A stretch of 64,000 bases of DNA from Parapristionchus giblindavisi (taxonomy: Eukaryota > Nematoda > Chromadorea > Rhabditida > Diplogasteridae), in assembly GCA_943737045.1 (NCBI GenBank), contig CALSFV010000259.1, forward strand, positions 62,001 through 126,000, written 5' to 3'. Positions 13,018 to 27,364 of this stretch are shown piece by piece. The notes under the pieces were generated by a model, which had not been told where the DNA came from, made no database searches, and saw only the letters and a list, made by a program, of their open reading frames with translations. Positions within the stretch are counted from its first letter, which is position 1; every line of letters begins with the position of its first letter. The position numbers were made by a program, and so were the translations under genes.

Positions 13018-16000
13018 GAATATGGTCGTAGTGATTTCGTGCTTGCGAAAACCAGAAAGAGAACATATCTTATTAAAGGCATGCCCCAAGCTTATTTTAT
13101 TCTCCACTCTGGCCACGCTCTCTCGTAGACAAGGAAGACGAGAGAGTGTGGCCAGAGCTCAGAGCTTCAAATTAGCTCGGGCATCCCTTTAACAAGCGTC
13201 AAATCAAATCAAATCAAATTTAACACAAAATGTGTGAAACAAAATCGATTCTCACATCTGGGGTGTTCTAAAGGGGTGGAGGAGAGGTTAGAAGAGGACA
13301 TTTGAGCAGCGGTTGAAAGGGGACAGTTGAGTAAAGGGGAGCAGAGCAATGGACAGATGAGCATAACAGTTATGGACGTTTGAGCTGAAACGGCAACACC
13401 CATCGTTCCATCGACGGTGTCTTGCCAACAAATAATCAATATGTTGATACCGTCTAGAACACGCTGTCTTAGAAAATTCACATAGGTGCGGTATTGACGA
13501 AAAATAGTTTTTTTTTCTGTTTTATGTATGTATGACAATTACAGGCTCCATGAGTGAAGTTCACTGGTACTTGGAAATTCCTTCCAATTGAAAATCGCTT
13601 CAGGGTGTGACCACACCACGGTTTGGTGACGTTTCCTAAAAAGTTAATTTCGATTCCAATCGATGCGGGAGTGGGCTCAATCGACTGCTTAGCTAATTCT
13701 AAGAAACTATTGTCAATGGGAGTTTTTTATCAAAGATCAACGAACGCTGAAATGTTGAATTTTCGAAAAAAATTTCACATTTAAATAATTTTCATAAATT
13801 TCTCATAACAGCACTACAACATTTTTTGATTTGCTTAATCGCTTCTACGTATCATAACAGAGCTTCACTGTAAAAATCACAATTAAAAATAGGGTTTAGG
13901 TGATAAAATCGTTTTTATAACGAAAATTGTAATTATGGTATGCACCTTCGTTATCCCCTAATCGGCCAATTTGGAAATTTAGTAGTTTTAAACATATTTC
14001 ACCGCTGTTCCTGACATGATTGAGGTATACGACTACTCCTCCTCTTTGGAGCGCACCGGCACGGAACAGTGCTGGCCAATATTCTATGATATTTTCGTTT
14101 TTCAGCAATAACTTTCTTCGCAGTCAACCGTTTATCTTTATTTTTTATTATGTTTGTATAGATGATAATATGGTATAGCTTATTGTTAGATCCACCGTTA
14201 AGGCCAGAGGACGTCGCGTTGAAATCTCGTTTTTAGTCGTTTCTCGTCACCCGATCGTGCTAAAATTTGTAGAATATGCTCCTAAGGGCAGAGTTTGATG
14301 GCCATCACACCTGTCCAATTCATTTTTCATGAAAACGTTTTATAAATTTTGTCCTTCTACGACTTACTCTTCTGCACATAGTGCTGATAAGATAAATGTG
14401 TTGTATTTTGTTGTATTGAAGTACTCAGTATTGTAACTGGCGACTATATTAATTTTTTAGGTGCTATACAGCAAAACTCGATAAGGCCACATAATAATAA
14501 TATTTATGCGTTCACAAGGAAACATGGTACAGTAAAGAACAAATAAACACGGTACATGGTATATCTTTTTGTATACGGGACACTTATAATTATCACTAGT
14601 TAAAGGATTGTTTTTGAATTTTTAAGGTATTATGGTTAAATTTTATTATTATTAGAAAATATCAGGAATAGATTGATGAAAACTGTCTGGATGATGAAGT
14701 AAGTTTCACAGATGAGACAAATGTAATGACGATTATTATACATCAATGTCACATGGATTGCCATGCCTATAAAAATACAAAAATATATATATTAGTAGAA
14801 GGAAACGATAACTCAATAATTAGGAGATTCTATTTAAATAGAAATTTTTAGAAACATATATCACAATTTTGAAATCTATAACAGTCGCGTTCTGAATAAT
14901 TGATATCGCAGGCATCCACTATTGAGATTTTCAGAATCGTAATATATTGATTGAAAACAATAAATCTACTACTATTATTTAGCCGACCAGATATGAGAAA
15001 TCGTATGAAAAAAAGGATTCATAAAATTCAATGTGCCTTGTTTGAGATTCAATGATTGTAATTGGTACACTAAACAATACAGATGTAAGACGGATATGAT
15101 ATAATTCATGCCGTCTTTTTATGTGAAAGCTTTTTTTTTCGTTTTTTTTTCGAATTTTTTTGAAAGGTGGAGTTGATCTAGTGATTTCAATAATGGTGGT
15201 TTGAAATTCAATGTACCATGTTTGAGATTCAATGAGCGTACTTTGAACACTAATCAATCTAGATAGAAGATGGATATGATCTTACTGATTTCAATAATGG
15301 TGGTTTGAAATTCAATGTACCATGTTTGAGATTCAATGAGCGTACTTTGAACACTAATCAATCTAGATAGAAGATGGATATGATCTTACTGATTTCAAGA
15401 TCATATCCCCTTCCATCTAGATTGATTACTGTTCAAAATATCATCATTGAATCTCAAACACGGTACCTTGAATTTCAAACCACCATTATTGAAATCACTA
15501 AGATCATATTCCAAAAAAATCGAAAACAATTTTTTTTTGAAGATATTTTTCCGCACATGCCTGGTTCAAAATATCATCATTGAATCTCAAACGAGGTTCA
15601 CTGAATGATATTGAATCTCACAAGGTACATTGAATTTCAAACAACCATAATTGAAATATATCTTCCAATCAATATTTTGCGCTGGGCATTTTCTATTGTT
15701 CGGTTGGAACAATTCCTCCATGCAATAACAATATGATATAACATTATTGACAATATGCGAATTCTGAAGATTTCAATGAAGATTTAGATTGAGATCTTCA
15801 GAATTCACATATTGTCAATAACAACTGAACGCGTGTATTGTATAGAGAAATTGTTCCAACCGAGCAATAGAAGAATGGTATCAAAAATCAATGCAATTGC
15901 AATAACAAGTGGATAAATAAAGGGCGCGGCGTACACCAGACGGGTTTGATACACACTTAAACTGAGCGGCGGTGGGCGGGGCGTAGCTGGACCACCACAT

Positions 16001-16183
16001 TCTATTAAAACACCGGGGGAAAATATTTCAGAGACTTTTCAATTAATTGTGGTTTAGAGTACAAAACATGTGGTATACGCGGAATGTGGATATGGTCATG
16101 CAGATTTCAATAGAGGAGGTTTGAAGTTCAAGGCAACTTGTTTTAATATATTAGATATATATATCTAGATGGAAGGTGAATAT

Positions 16184-16742
16184 GGGGGGGGGGGCGTCCG
16201 TTTCGGCGACGCCCGTTTCGCCAACGAGTTATAAATCGGTTGGGAGAAGGTTTATGGAAACAAAAGTTGTACCATTGTTATCAGTAGTGGTGTACGGTAT
16301 GATGCTACCGTAACCGTCGGGAATCGTGAACTGATTTTTTTTAGTCGACCCATGACCCGGGGTTCATGGTTGAAAATGGCCGAAGTCGAAAAATTCATGA
16401 TACTCCGAGACCAAATACTAGTTGCCATAATATCAATAGTGAGCCAACTTTTATCTTTCTGGTTACCGTAACCCGAACTACCGTAATCAAACCGGGATAT
16501 GAAGTGCATTTCGCCATATTATTGCAGGTTACGGTAGCTAGAAAGATAGTTGGCTCACTATTGATAATATGGCAACTAGTATTTGGGTCGACTAAAAAAA
16601 TCATTTCACGATTCCCGACGGTTACGGTAGCACCATACCGTACACCACTACTGATATCAATGGTACAACTTTTGTTTCCATAGACCTTCTTCCAACCGAT
16701 TTATAACTCGTTGGCGAAACGGGCGCCCCCCCCCCCCCCCCC
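16184..16742. mobile_element. G/C-tract-tipped palindromic element with arm deletion (unit 3)
   Basis: Third copy, with an 11-nt G run and a 17-nt C run and GAATATG on both sides. About 59 bp of the right arm is missing: CTAGTATTTGG joins directly to GTCGACTAAAAAA near 16585. In the other units these are separated by the CTCGGAGTATCATG...CCCGGGTCATG segment. GGTC is present at both ends of the lost segment, which fits a microhomology deletion. Confidence 0.78.
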
Positions 16743-17746
16743 GAATATGGTCGTAGTGATTTCGTGCTTGCGAAAACCAGAAAGAGAACATATCTTATTA
16801 AAGGCATGCCCCAAGCTTATTTTATTCTCCACTCTGGCCACGCTCTCTCGTAGACAAGGAAGACGAGAGAGTGTGGCCAGAGCTCAGAGCTTCAAATTAG
16901 CTCGGGCATCCCTTTAACAAGCGTCAAATCAAATCAAATCAAATTTAACACAAAATGTGTGAAACAAAATCGATTCTCACATCTGGGGTGTTCTAAAGGG
17001 GTGGAGGAGAGGTTAGAAGAGGACATTTGAGCAGCGGTTGAAAGGGGACAGTTGAGTAAAGGGGAGCAGAGCAATGGACAGATGAGCATAACAGTTATGG
17101 ACGTTTGAGCTGAAACGGCAACACCCATCGTTCCATCGACGGTGTCTTGCCAACAAATAATCAATATGTTGATACCGTCTAGAACACGCTGTCTTAGAAA
17201 ATTCACATAGGTGCGGTATTGACGAAAAATAGTTTTTTTTTCTGTTTTATGTATGTATGACAATTACAGGCTCCATGAGTGAAGTTCACTGGTACTTGGA
17301 AATTCCTTCCAATTGAAAATCGCTTCAGGGTGTGACCACGCCACGGTTTGGTGACGTTTCCTAAAAAGTTAATTTCGATTCCAATCGATGCGGGAGTGGG
17401 CTCAATCGACTGCTTAGCTAATTCTAAGAAACTATTGTCAATGGGAGTTTTTTATCAAAGATCAACGAACGTTGAAATGTTGAATTTTCGAAAAAAATTT
17501 CACATTTAAATAATTTTCATAAATTTCTCATAACAGCACTACAACATTTTTTGATTTGCTTAATCGCTTCTACGTATCATAACAGAGCTTCACTGTAAAA
17601 ATCACAATTAAAAATAGGGTTTAGGTGATAAAATCGTTTTTATAACGAAAATTGTAATTATGGTATGCACCTTCGTTATCCCCTAATCGGCCAATTTGGA
17701 AATTTAGTAGTTTTAAACATATTTCACCGCTGTTCCTGACATGATT

Positions 17747-17803
17747 GAGGTATACGACTACTCCTCCTCTTTGGAGGTATACGACTACTCCTCCTCTTTG
17801 GAG
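17747..17803 (+). repeat. 27-bp tandem duplication private to unit 3
   Basis: GGTATACGACTACTCCTCCT followed by CTTTGGA occurs twice in a row here and once in the other three units. The only effect is a longer short ORF on the minus strand. Confidence 0.8.
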
Positions 17804-19937
17804 CGCACCGGCACGGAACAGTGCTGGCCAATATTCTATGATATTTTCGTTTTTCAGCAATAACTTTCTTCGCAGTCAACCGTTTATCTTTATTTTTTAT
17901 TATGTTTGTATAGATGATAATATGGTATAGCTTATTGTTAGATCCACCGTTAAGGCCAGAGGACGTCGCGTTGAAATCTCGTTTTTAGTCGTTTCTCGTC
18001 ACCCGATCGTGCTAAAATTTGTAGAATATGCTCCTAAGGGCAGAGTTTGATGGCCATCACACCTGTCCAATTCATTTTTCATGAAAACGTTTTATAAATT
18101 TTGTCCTTCTACGACTTACTCTTCTGCACTTAGTGCTGATAAGATAAATGTGTTGTATTTTGTTGTATTGAAGTACTCAGTATTGTAACTGGCGACTATA
18201 TTAATTTTTTAGGTGCTATACAGCAAAACTCGATAAGGCCACATAATAATAATATTTATGCGTTCACAAGGAAACACGGTACAGTAAAGAACAAATAAAC
18301 ACGGTACATGGTATATCTTTTTGTATACGGGACACTTATAATTATCACTAGTTAAAGGATTGTTTTTGAATTTTTAAGGTATTATGGTTAAATTTTATTA
18401 TTATTAGAAAATATCAGGAATAGATTGATGAAAACTGTCTGGATGATGAAGTAAGTTTCACAGATGAGACAAATGTAATGACGATTATTATTCATCAATG
18501 TCACATGGATTGCCATGCCTATAAAAATACAAAAATATATATATTAGTAGAAGGAAACGATAACTCAATAATTAGGAGATTCTATTTAAATAGAAATTTT
18601 TAGATACATATATCACAATTTTGAAATCTATAACAGTCGCGTTCTGAATAATTGATATCGCAGGCATCCACTATTGAGATTTTCAGAATCGTAATATATT
18701 GATTGAAAACAATAAATCTACTACTATTATTTAGCCGACCAGATATGAGAAATCGTATGAAAAAAAGTATTCATAAAATACAATGTGCCTTGTTTGAGAT
18801 TCAATGATTGTAATTGGTACACAAAACAATACAGATGTAAGACGGATATGATATAATTCATGCCGTCTTTTTATGTGAAAGCTTTTTTTTTCGTTTTTTT
18901 TTTCGAATTTTTTTGAAAGGTGGAGTTGATCTAGTGATTTCAATAATGGTGGTTTGAAATTCAATGTACCATGTTTGAGATTCAATGAGCGTACTTTGAA
19001 CACTAATCAATCTAGATAGAAGATGGATATGATCTTACTGATTTCAATAATGGTGGTTTGAAATTCAATGTACCATGTTTGAGATTCAATGAGCGTACTT
19101 TGAACACTAATCAATCTAGATAGAAGATGGATATGATCTTACTGATTTCAAGATCATATCCCCTTCCATCTAGATTGATTACTGTTCAAAATATCATCAT
19201 TGAATCTCAAACACGGTACCTTGAATTTCAAACCACCATTATTGAAATCACTAAGATCATATTCCAAAAAAATCGAAAACAATTTTTTTTTTGAAGATAT
19301 TTTTCCGCACATGCCTGGTTCAAAATATCATCATTGAATCTCAAACGAGGTTCACTGAATGATATTGAATCTCACAAGGTACATTGAATTTCAAACAACC
19401 ATAATTGAAATATATCTTCCAATCAATATTTTGCGCTGGGCATTTTCTATTGTTCGGTTGGAACAATTCCTCCATGCAATAACAATATGATATAACATTA
19501 TTGACAATATGCGAATTCTGAAGATTTCAATGAAGATTTAGATTGAGATCTTCAGAATTCACATATTGTCAATAACAACTGAACGCGTGTATTGTATAGA
19601 GAAATTGTTCCAACCGAGCAATAGAAGAATGGTATCAAAAATCAATGCAATTGCAATAACAAGTGGATAAATAAAGGGCGCGGCGTACACCAGACGGGTT
19701 TGATACACACTTAAACTGAGCGGCGGTGGGCGGGGCGTAGCTGGACCACCACATTCTATTAAAACACCGGGGGAAAATATTTCAGAGACTTTTCAATTAA
19801 TTGTGGTTTAGAGTACAAAACATGTGGTATACGCGGAATGTGGATATGGTCATGCAGATTTCAATAGAGGAGGTTTGAAGTTCAAGGCAACTTGTTTTAA
19901 TATATTAGATATATATATCTAGATGGAAGGTGAATAT

Positions 19938-20558
19938 GGGGGGGGGGGGGCGTCCGTTTCGGCAACGCCCGTTTCGCCAACGAGTTATAAATCGGTTGGG
20001 AGAAGGTTTATGGAAACAAAAGTTGTACCATTGTTATCAGTAGTGGTGTACGGTATGATGCTACCGTAACCGTCGGGAATCGTGAACTGATTTTTTTTAG
20101 TCGACCCATGACCCGGGGTTCATGGTTGAAAATGGCCGAAGTCGAAAAATTCATGATACTCCGAGACCAAATACTAGTTGCCATAATATCAATAGTGAGC
20201 CAACTTTTATCTTTCTGGTTACCGTAACCCGAACTACCGTAATCAAACCGGGATATGAAGTGCATTTCGCCATATTATTGCAGGTTACGGTAGCTTGAAA
20301 GCTAGTTGGCTCACTATTGATAATATGGCAACTAGTATTTGGTCTCGGAGTATCATGAATTTTTCGACTTCGGCCATTTTCAACCATGAACCCGGGTCAT
20401 GGGTCGACTAAAAAAATCATTTCACGATTCCCGACGGTTACGGTAGCACCATACCGTACACCACTACTGATATCAATGGTACAACTTTTGTTTCCATAGA
20501 CCTTCTTCCAACCGATTTATAACTCGTTGGCGAAACGGGCGCCCCCCCCCCCCCCCCC
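19938..20558. mobile_element. G/C-tract-tipped palindromic element (unit 4)
   Basis: Fourth array copy with a 13-nt G run and a 17-nt C run, flanked by GAATATG. It carries a private change, GTAGCTTGAAAGCTAG in place of GTAGCTAGAAAGATAG, in the right arm. Confidence 0.78.
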
Positions 20559-22211
20559 GAATATGGTCGTAGTGATTTCGTGCTTGCGAAAACCAGAAAG
20601 AGAACATATCTTATTAAAGGCATGCCCCAAGCTTATTTTATTCTCCACTCTGGCCACGCTCTCTCGTAGACAAGGAAGACGAGAGAGTGTGGCCAGAGCT
20701 CAGAGCTTCAAATTAGCTCGGGCATCCCTTTAACAAGCGTCAAATCAAATCAAATCAAATTTAACACAAAATGTGTGAAACAAAATCGATTCTCACATCT
20801 GGGGTGTTCTAAAGGGGTGGAGGAGAGGTTAGAAGAGGACATTTGAGCAGCGGTTGAAAGGGGACAGTTGAGTAAAGGGGAGCAGAGCAATGGACAGATG
20901 AGCATAACAGTTATGGACGTTTGAGCTGAAACGGCAACACCCATCGTTCCATCGACGGTGTCTTGCCAACAAATAATCAATATGTTGATACCGTCTAGAA
21001 CACGCTGTCTTAGAAAATTCACATAGGTGCGGTATTGACGAAAAATAGTTTTTTTTTCTGTTTTATGTATGTATGACAATTACAGGCTCCATGAGTGAAG
21101 TTCACTGGTACTTGGAAATTCCTTCCAATTGAAAATCGCTTCAGGGTGTGACCACACCACGGTTTGGTGACGTTTCCTAAAAAGTTAATTTCGATTCCAA
21201 TCGATGCGGGAGTGGGCTCAATCGACTGCTTAGCTAATTCTAAGAAACTATTGTCAATGGGAGTTTTTTATCAAAGATCAACGAACGCTGAAATGTTGAA
21301 TTTTCGAAAAAAATTTCACATTTAAATAATTTTCATAAATTTCTCATAACAGCACTACAACATTTTTTGATTTGCTTAATCGCTTCTACGTATCATAACA
21401 GAGCTTCACTGTAAAAATCACAATTAAAAATAGGGTTTAGGTGATAAAATCGTTTTTATAACGAAAATTGTAATTATGGTATGCACCTTCGTTATCCCCT
21501 AATCGGCCAATTTGGAAATTTAGTAGTTTTAAACATATTTCACCGCTGTTCCTGACATGATTGAGGTATACGACTACTCCTCCTCTTTGGAGCGCACCGG
21601 CACGGAACAGTGCTGGCCAATATTCTATGATATTTTCGTTTTTCAGCAATAACTTTCTTCGCAGTCAACCGTTTATCTTTATTTTTTATTATGTTTGTAT
21701 AGATGATAATATGGTATAGCTTATTGTTAGATCCACCGTTAAGGCCAGAGGACGTCGCGTTGAAATCTCGTTTTTAGTCGTTTCTCGTCACCCGATCGTG
21801 CTAAAATTTGTAGAATATGCTCCTAAGGGCAGAGTTTGATGGCCATCACACCTGTCCAATTCATTTTTCATGAAAACGTTTTATAAATTTTGTCCTTCTA
21901 CGACTTACTCTTCTGCACTTAGTGCTGATAAGATAAATGTGTTGTATTTTGTTGTATTGAAGTACTCAGTATTGTAACTGGCGACTATATTAATTTTTTA
22001 GGTGCTATACAGCAAAACTCGATAAGGCCACATAATAATAATATTTATGCGTTCACAAGGAAACACGGTACAGTAAAGAACAAATAAACACGGTACATGG
22101 TATATCTTTTTGTATACGGGACACTTATAATTATCACTAGTTAAAGGATTGTTTTTGAATTTTTAAGGTATTATGGTTAAATTTTATTATTATTAGAAAA
22201 TATCAGGAATA

Positions 22212-23396
<1,185 letters not shown>

Positions 23397-23791
23397 CATG
23401 GTCGTGTACATCATCATTCTTCTGCCTTTTTCTCTACGGTGCGGTCGGTTGGATTCTTCTCTCTCCACTCTCGACTACACTCGCCAATTCCATCAAGAAA
23501 AGAGGATAAACAGTTGAATCCCCTCCTAGAAGACTTTGGAAAGTCAGGAGCGGTATCTCCATCTTGTCAAGCAGGCCAATTGGACAAACAACGCAAAGTT
23601 TTCGTGGGTTATTTGAATGTTCTTATCAAGATTCTTTTTGGACGTTTTCTTGAATGGAGAAGAATTCTCTCAGAGACCGAAGAATAGAACTTGCGGATAT
23701 GAAGATTCCCCCTGCTTTGACCCCCTCTACATATGACATGTAGACAGGATAAATTATTATTGTACATCATGGTCATGTTCATTTTGCACCT

Positions 23792-23950
23792 AGATCCAAC
23801 GTTGAGGCCAGACGACGTCGCGTTGAAATCTCGTTTTCAGTCGTTTCTCGTCACCCGATCGTGCTAAAATTTGTAGAATATGCCCCTGATGGCAGAACTT
23901 GATGGCCATCACACCTGTCCAATACATTTTTCATGAAAATGTTTTATAAA
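23792..23950 (+). repeat. Dispersed fragment of the array unit
   Basis: This matches 10410-10570 of unit 1 (GAGGCCAGACGACGTCGCGT, GTCGTTTCTCGTCACCCGAT, CACACCTGTCCAAT) with about one change every 15-20 bases. It lies between the R1 and R2 repeats, so sequences from the array unit are interspersed with them. Confidence 0.7.
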
Positions 23951-24159
23951 TTTCCAATAATGGAATTTTTCTCAAAGTCAAAAGTATTTATTGCGATATA
24001 CATAGATTGGACCGCAATGGTTTCAGGATTCCATAGAAATAAATTTCAGCCAATTTGCGCGTATTTTCAAGAAAATCAACATTTAGTGTAGTCATTTTGC
24101 CATCGAAGAGGAGGTAAAAGGCGAGAGAGTGTGGTGGGGCGAGAGAGCAGAGAGGCAGA

Positions 24160-24957
24160 AGAATAGATTGATGAATACTGTCAGGGTGATGAAGTAAGTT
24201 TCACAGATGAGACAAATGTAATGACGATTATTATTCATCAGTATTCCAATCACTTTCATATCCATAAAAATATAAAAAAATATATTAGTAGAAGGAACAG
24301 AAACCTCAATAATCAGGAGACATAATTTAACTAGAAACAGAAATATGTTGAAAACTATGAAAGTAATCGCGTGGTGACTACTTGATATCACAGGCACTCA
24401 CAGTTCAGATTTTAGGAATCAAAATGTATTGATTGAATACAATAAATCTACTACTACTATTATTTCGCAAAACAGTTATGAGAAGTCGTTTGAAAAAAAT
24501 ATTCATTTAGCTTACTTGGAAATCCCAACAACTTATCACTTTTGCGCTACTTGTTCTGCCGCTTGTAGACCAACTTTCTTAGTTTACCACTTTGGGGTTA
24601 TCTCATGTATTACTAACCACAAGTGTCATCCGCGAAATAGCGGAGTATGATAAAAAACATATAATTATAATCAATCGATATCATATATTGTCATCTGTTA
24701 TTTCTTCTTTTTTTTCGTTGTAGATATCCTTGGTAAGATGCTTCCATTATCAGTAAGCAACATCAAAGTTACTCCAATACTTTAGATAACGTTATCGAGT
24801 AATGTTATGATGGAAGAATAGTTCGTAAACTACAACCCAGACGAGTTTGTACATGGAAGCCGCTACGACAAGCAGCGGTACATATTTGCGCTCATCATTT
24901 ATTTCCACTGCTTTTGAATCTTTTTCAATTCGAAAATCTTGATCGTGTGTGCCCGTA
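24160..24957 (+). repeat. Diverged repeat R2
   Basis: This is a second, shorter copy of R1. It contains the GATGAAGTAAGTTTCACAGA block (24,187), the GGCACTCACAGTTCAGATTT block (24,393), GGAAATCCCAACAACTTATC (24,519) and the GTAGATATC...CATCATTTATTTCCACTGC block (24,720-24,915). The end of R1/R2 also resembles the ends of the inverted-repeat element at 47.4-48.0 kb, so these families are related. Confidence 0.7.
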
Positions 24958-27350
24958 ATATCAAGTACATCTTTATAAAGAGTACTTCCCTATAAATTGC
25001 CCATCAAGGGACAAAATCATTTACAGCTAAAAAGTAGCTTCCATCCCCCACGCAGACTCTCCAAGAATGCATTTGGTCAAATTGTTGGACTCACTAAAAA
25101 GCACAACTACAGCAATATCTAGAGAATAATTACCTTCAAAAAGTCGTGAAAGAAGAAAGGAGTATTGAACAATAGGCAGTTTCCGTTTGGCTTGAGAGTC
25201 ATTCCTCGTCTAATTACCTTCTAGACCTAAGCTTACTTCACTTTTTCCCCATGACTCTCGTTCATACTACATTTCATATATATCTTCTTGAAGTATAATA
25301 TTAAAATTCATTTCTGGATTTAAACAAAACATATATTCATTTTTTTTAAAATTTGACTATTATTTATTTCAATAGGTATGTCGTTACGGTTTCAGTTATA
25401 TGTAGATTTCTTGGTTTACCATGCGTTTCATGAAAAGCTGCCCGAGGCTGAGTTCATGCAGAGAACGGCCTGAAATACAGATATGAAATAACAGAGATCG
25501 TAGATCACTTTCTTTTTCTTTCTTTGGTTGATTGGACACTTTCTGAAAACGAATTCATAATCAGCAGCGAAAACTGATTCTACTCACATTATTCTCCAGT
25601 CCAGGACTAGGTGATCCCCATCCCTTGTCCCCTTCATCTCTTCATTCCATCTCTATTTAGTGGATTTGCATAACAGAGCAGCTGTCACTAATGGCCCCTC
25701 GACCAGAGAGGAAATCAGTTGATAATTGTCTCTTCTAGTATAGGAACACACTCTGTCATCTCCCTCTCTTCCTCCTCTCTCGCTATCTCTCTCTCACTAT
25801 TCCTCTCTGGTTCCTCACTCACTATCTTTCTCCTCTACCTCTCTTTGAGTGCCCTAACTTCAAAGAAGGGAGGACAGCAAGAGAAGGGGAGGAGGATGAG
25901 GGCCATTTCTTCTTCTTCCTCCTCCTCTTCAACCTAAAATTAGATTGCTGTGTCCTTATGTACTCGGGATTATTCCCTTGAGGCCCATTGTGTCTTCTAT
26001 TGTAGAAGCCTCTATCCCATTATATCATCTACTCTATGTTATATGTACATTGTCAGAGTTTCTTTTGTTAATTTTATCTCGATGAGAGACATTTTTTTTT
26101 CATTATCTTCTTTGCTCATTCACTCTTTCCACGTTCAATAAACTATCATTACAAATTTCGTGGGCGTTTATCATCGGTGATATCTTTATGAGATAACAAA
26201 TCTCCTACTATAGTTGCAGTGACCCTCTCATTCATCTTGTTGTGAACATCACTAATGGAACAACTCCGATTTTTTGATTTGATGATGACAATAGAAATTT
26301 TTTCACTATTTCGTGCGAAAACTGTCCCTGTCCCACCGAAATGAATCATCCTAACGATAAGGAGATATGTCATAGTTTCTTTTCATGTGTTCTCGCATTT
26401 CAAAAGTTTTATGTAGACGATTATGTCTAATTATTTTACTAAATGATCATATTTAGAAGAAAAAAATTATAAAGAGACCGAATTTTAAAAAAAATGAGTA
26501 GTGACCACCCCTGTATCAGTGTCAGTATCAACTTCATGTCACTTCATCTTCTTCATCTTGTTCATTGTCTTTTTCTCTGTCTTTCTCGATGTGACAACAC
26601 GAAAGATAGGATAAATGTATTAGAGGAGAAGAGATGAAGACTGAGTGCGGGTAGTGGAGAGGATCAGGAAGAGAGGAGAGGCGAGTGAGAGTGTTTAAGA
26701 TAGAGAAAGTTCAGACGTAGAAGAAGTGATAGTGACGGACAGAGAGTGAGACAGAACATACAATCAGAAAGAGAATGGATTGGAAGCAAAGGAGGTTAAA
26801 GATAAAGGGGATATAGATTAGAGATAGGTCTAGATGAAGAGCCCACGGCTGTCAGTTACACTTGCAGTGGACTGCTTTTTTCTTCTTCATCCTACCTTGT
26901 AGTCATCATATGATTCATTCTGTTAGGTAACGAAAACTCAATACATTACAATTCCCTATGTATCTTTTGAATCTTTCCAAAATGTAAAAGGTTAAAGCAG
27001 GTTAATTCCTGTTAATGCGTTACCTCTAATAATATTTTTTTATCTTCTCTTAACAATGATAAATTTGAAAAGGTAATTCATAATATTTGTGCTGATTGAA
27101 AACGTTAAAGAAGAGAATAACTGCAAATTATTTAAGCATAATCTTCTGATTTAGTTCACTTTTGCGTGACATTCTTTTCATTTGGCTATGCGATTGAATT
27201 GCGATTTTCACAACAAAGATGCACACTACACCGATCCCTCTTACACTCATATTTTCATCTTTTCATTTTTTGTAGACAGAGCTCTCTCAAATCGTATCCA
27301 TCTCTTACCAATATGTGATAAAAATGCGAAATGAAAGTATTTTTCTCATT
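24958..27350. other. Intergenic region, no supported gene
   Basis: There is no phase-consistent exon chain. A 31-codon ORF at 25378-25473 directly follows an acceptor-like TTATTTCAATAG. A 74-codon minus-strand ORF spans 26149-26373. Both could be isolated exons, but neither has a partner or a recognisable family. About 25,740-25,930 is Ser-coding CT-rich repeat and about 26,620-26,830 is GA-rich. Confidence 0.45.
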
Positions 27351-27364
27351 ATATCCATCCAGGA

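Noticed and set aside
7407..21649. Sets of identical short ORFs repeated four times (for example minus-strand 109-aa ORFs at 9432, 13209, 16934 and 20750)
   Set aside because: They repeat only because the whole unit repeats. None has a domain, a signal, splice context or codon-level constraint, and several change frame between units through homopolymer indels.
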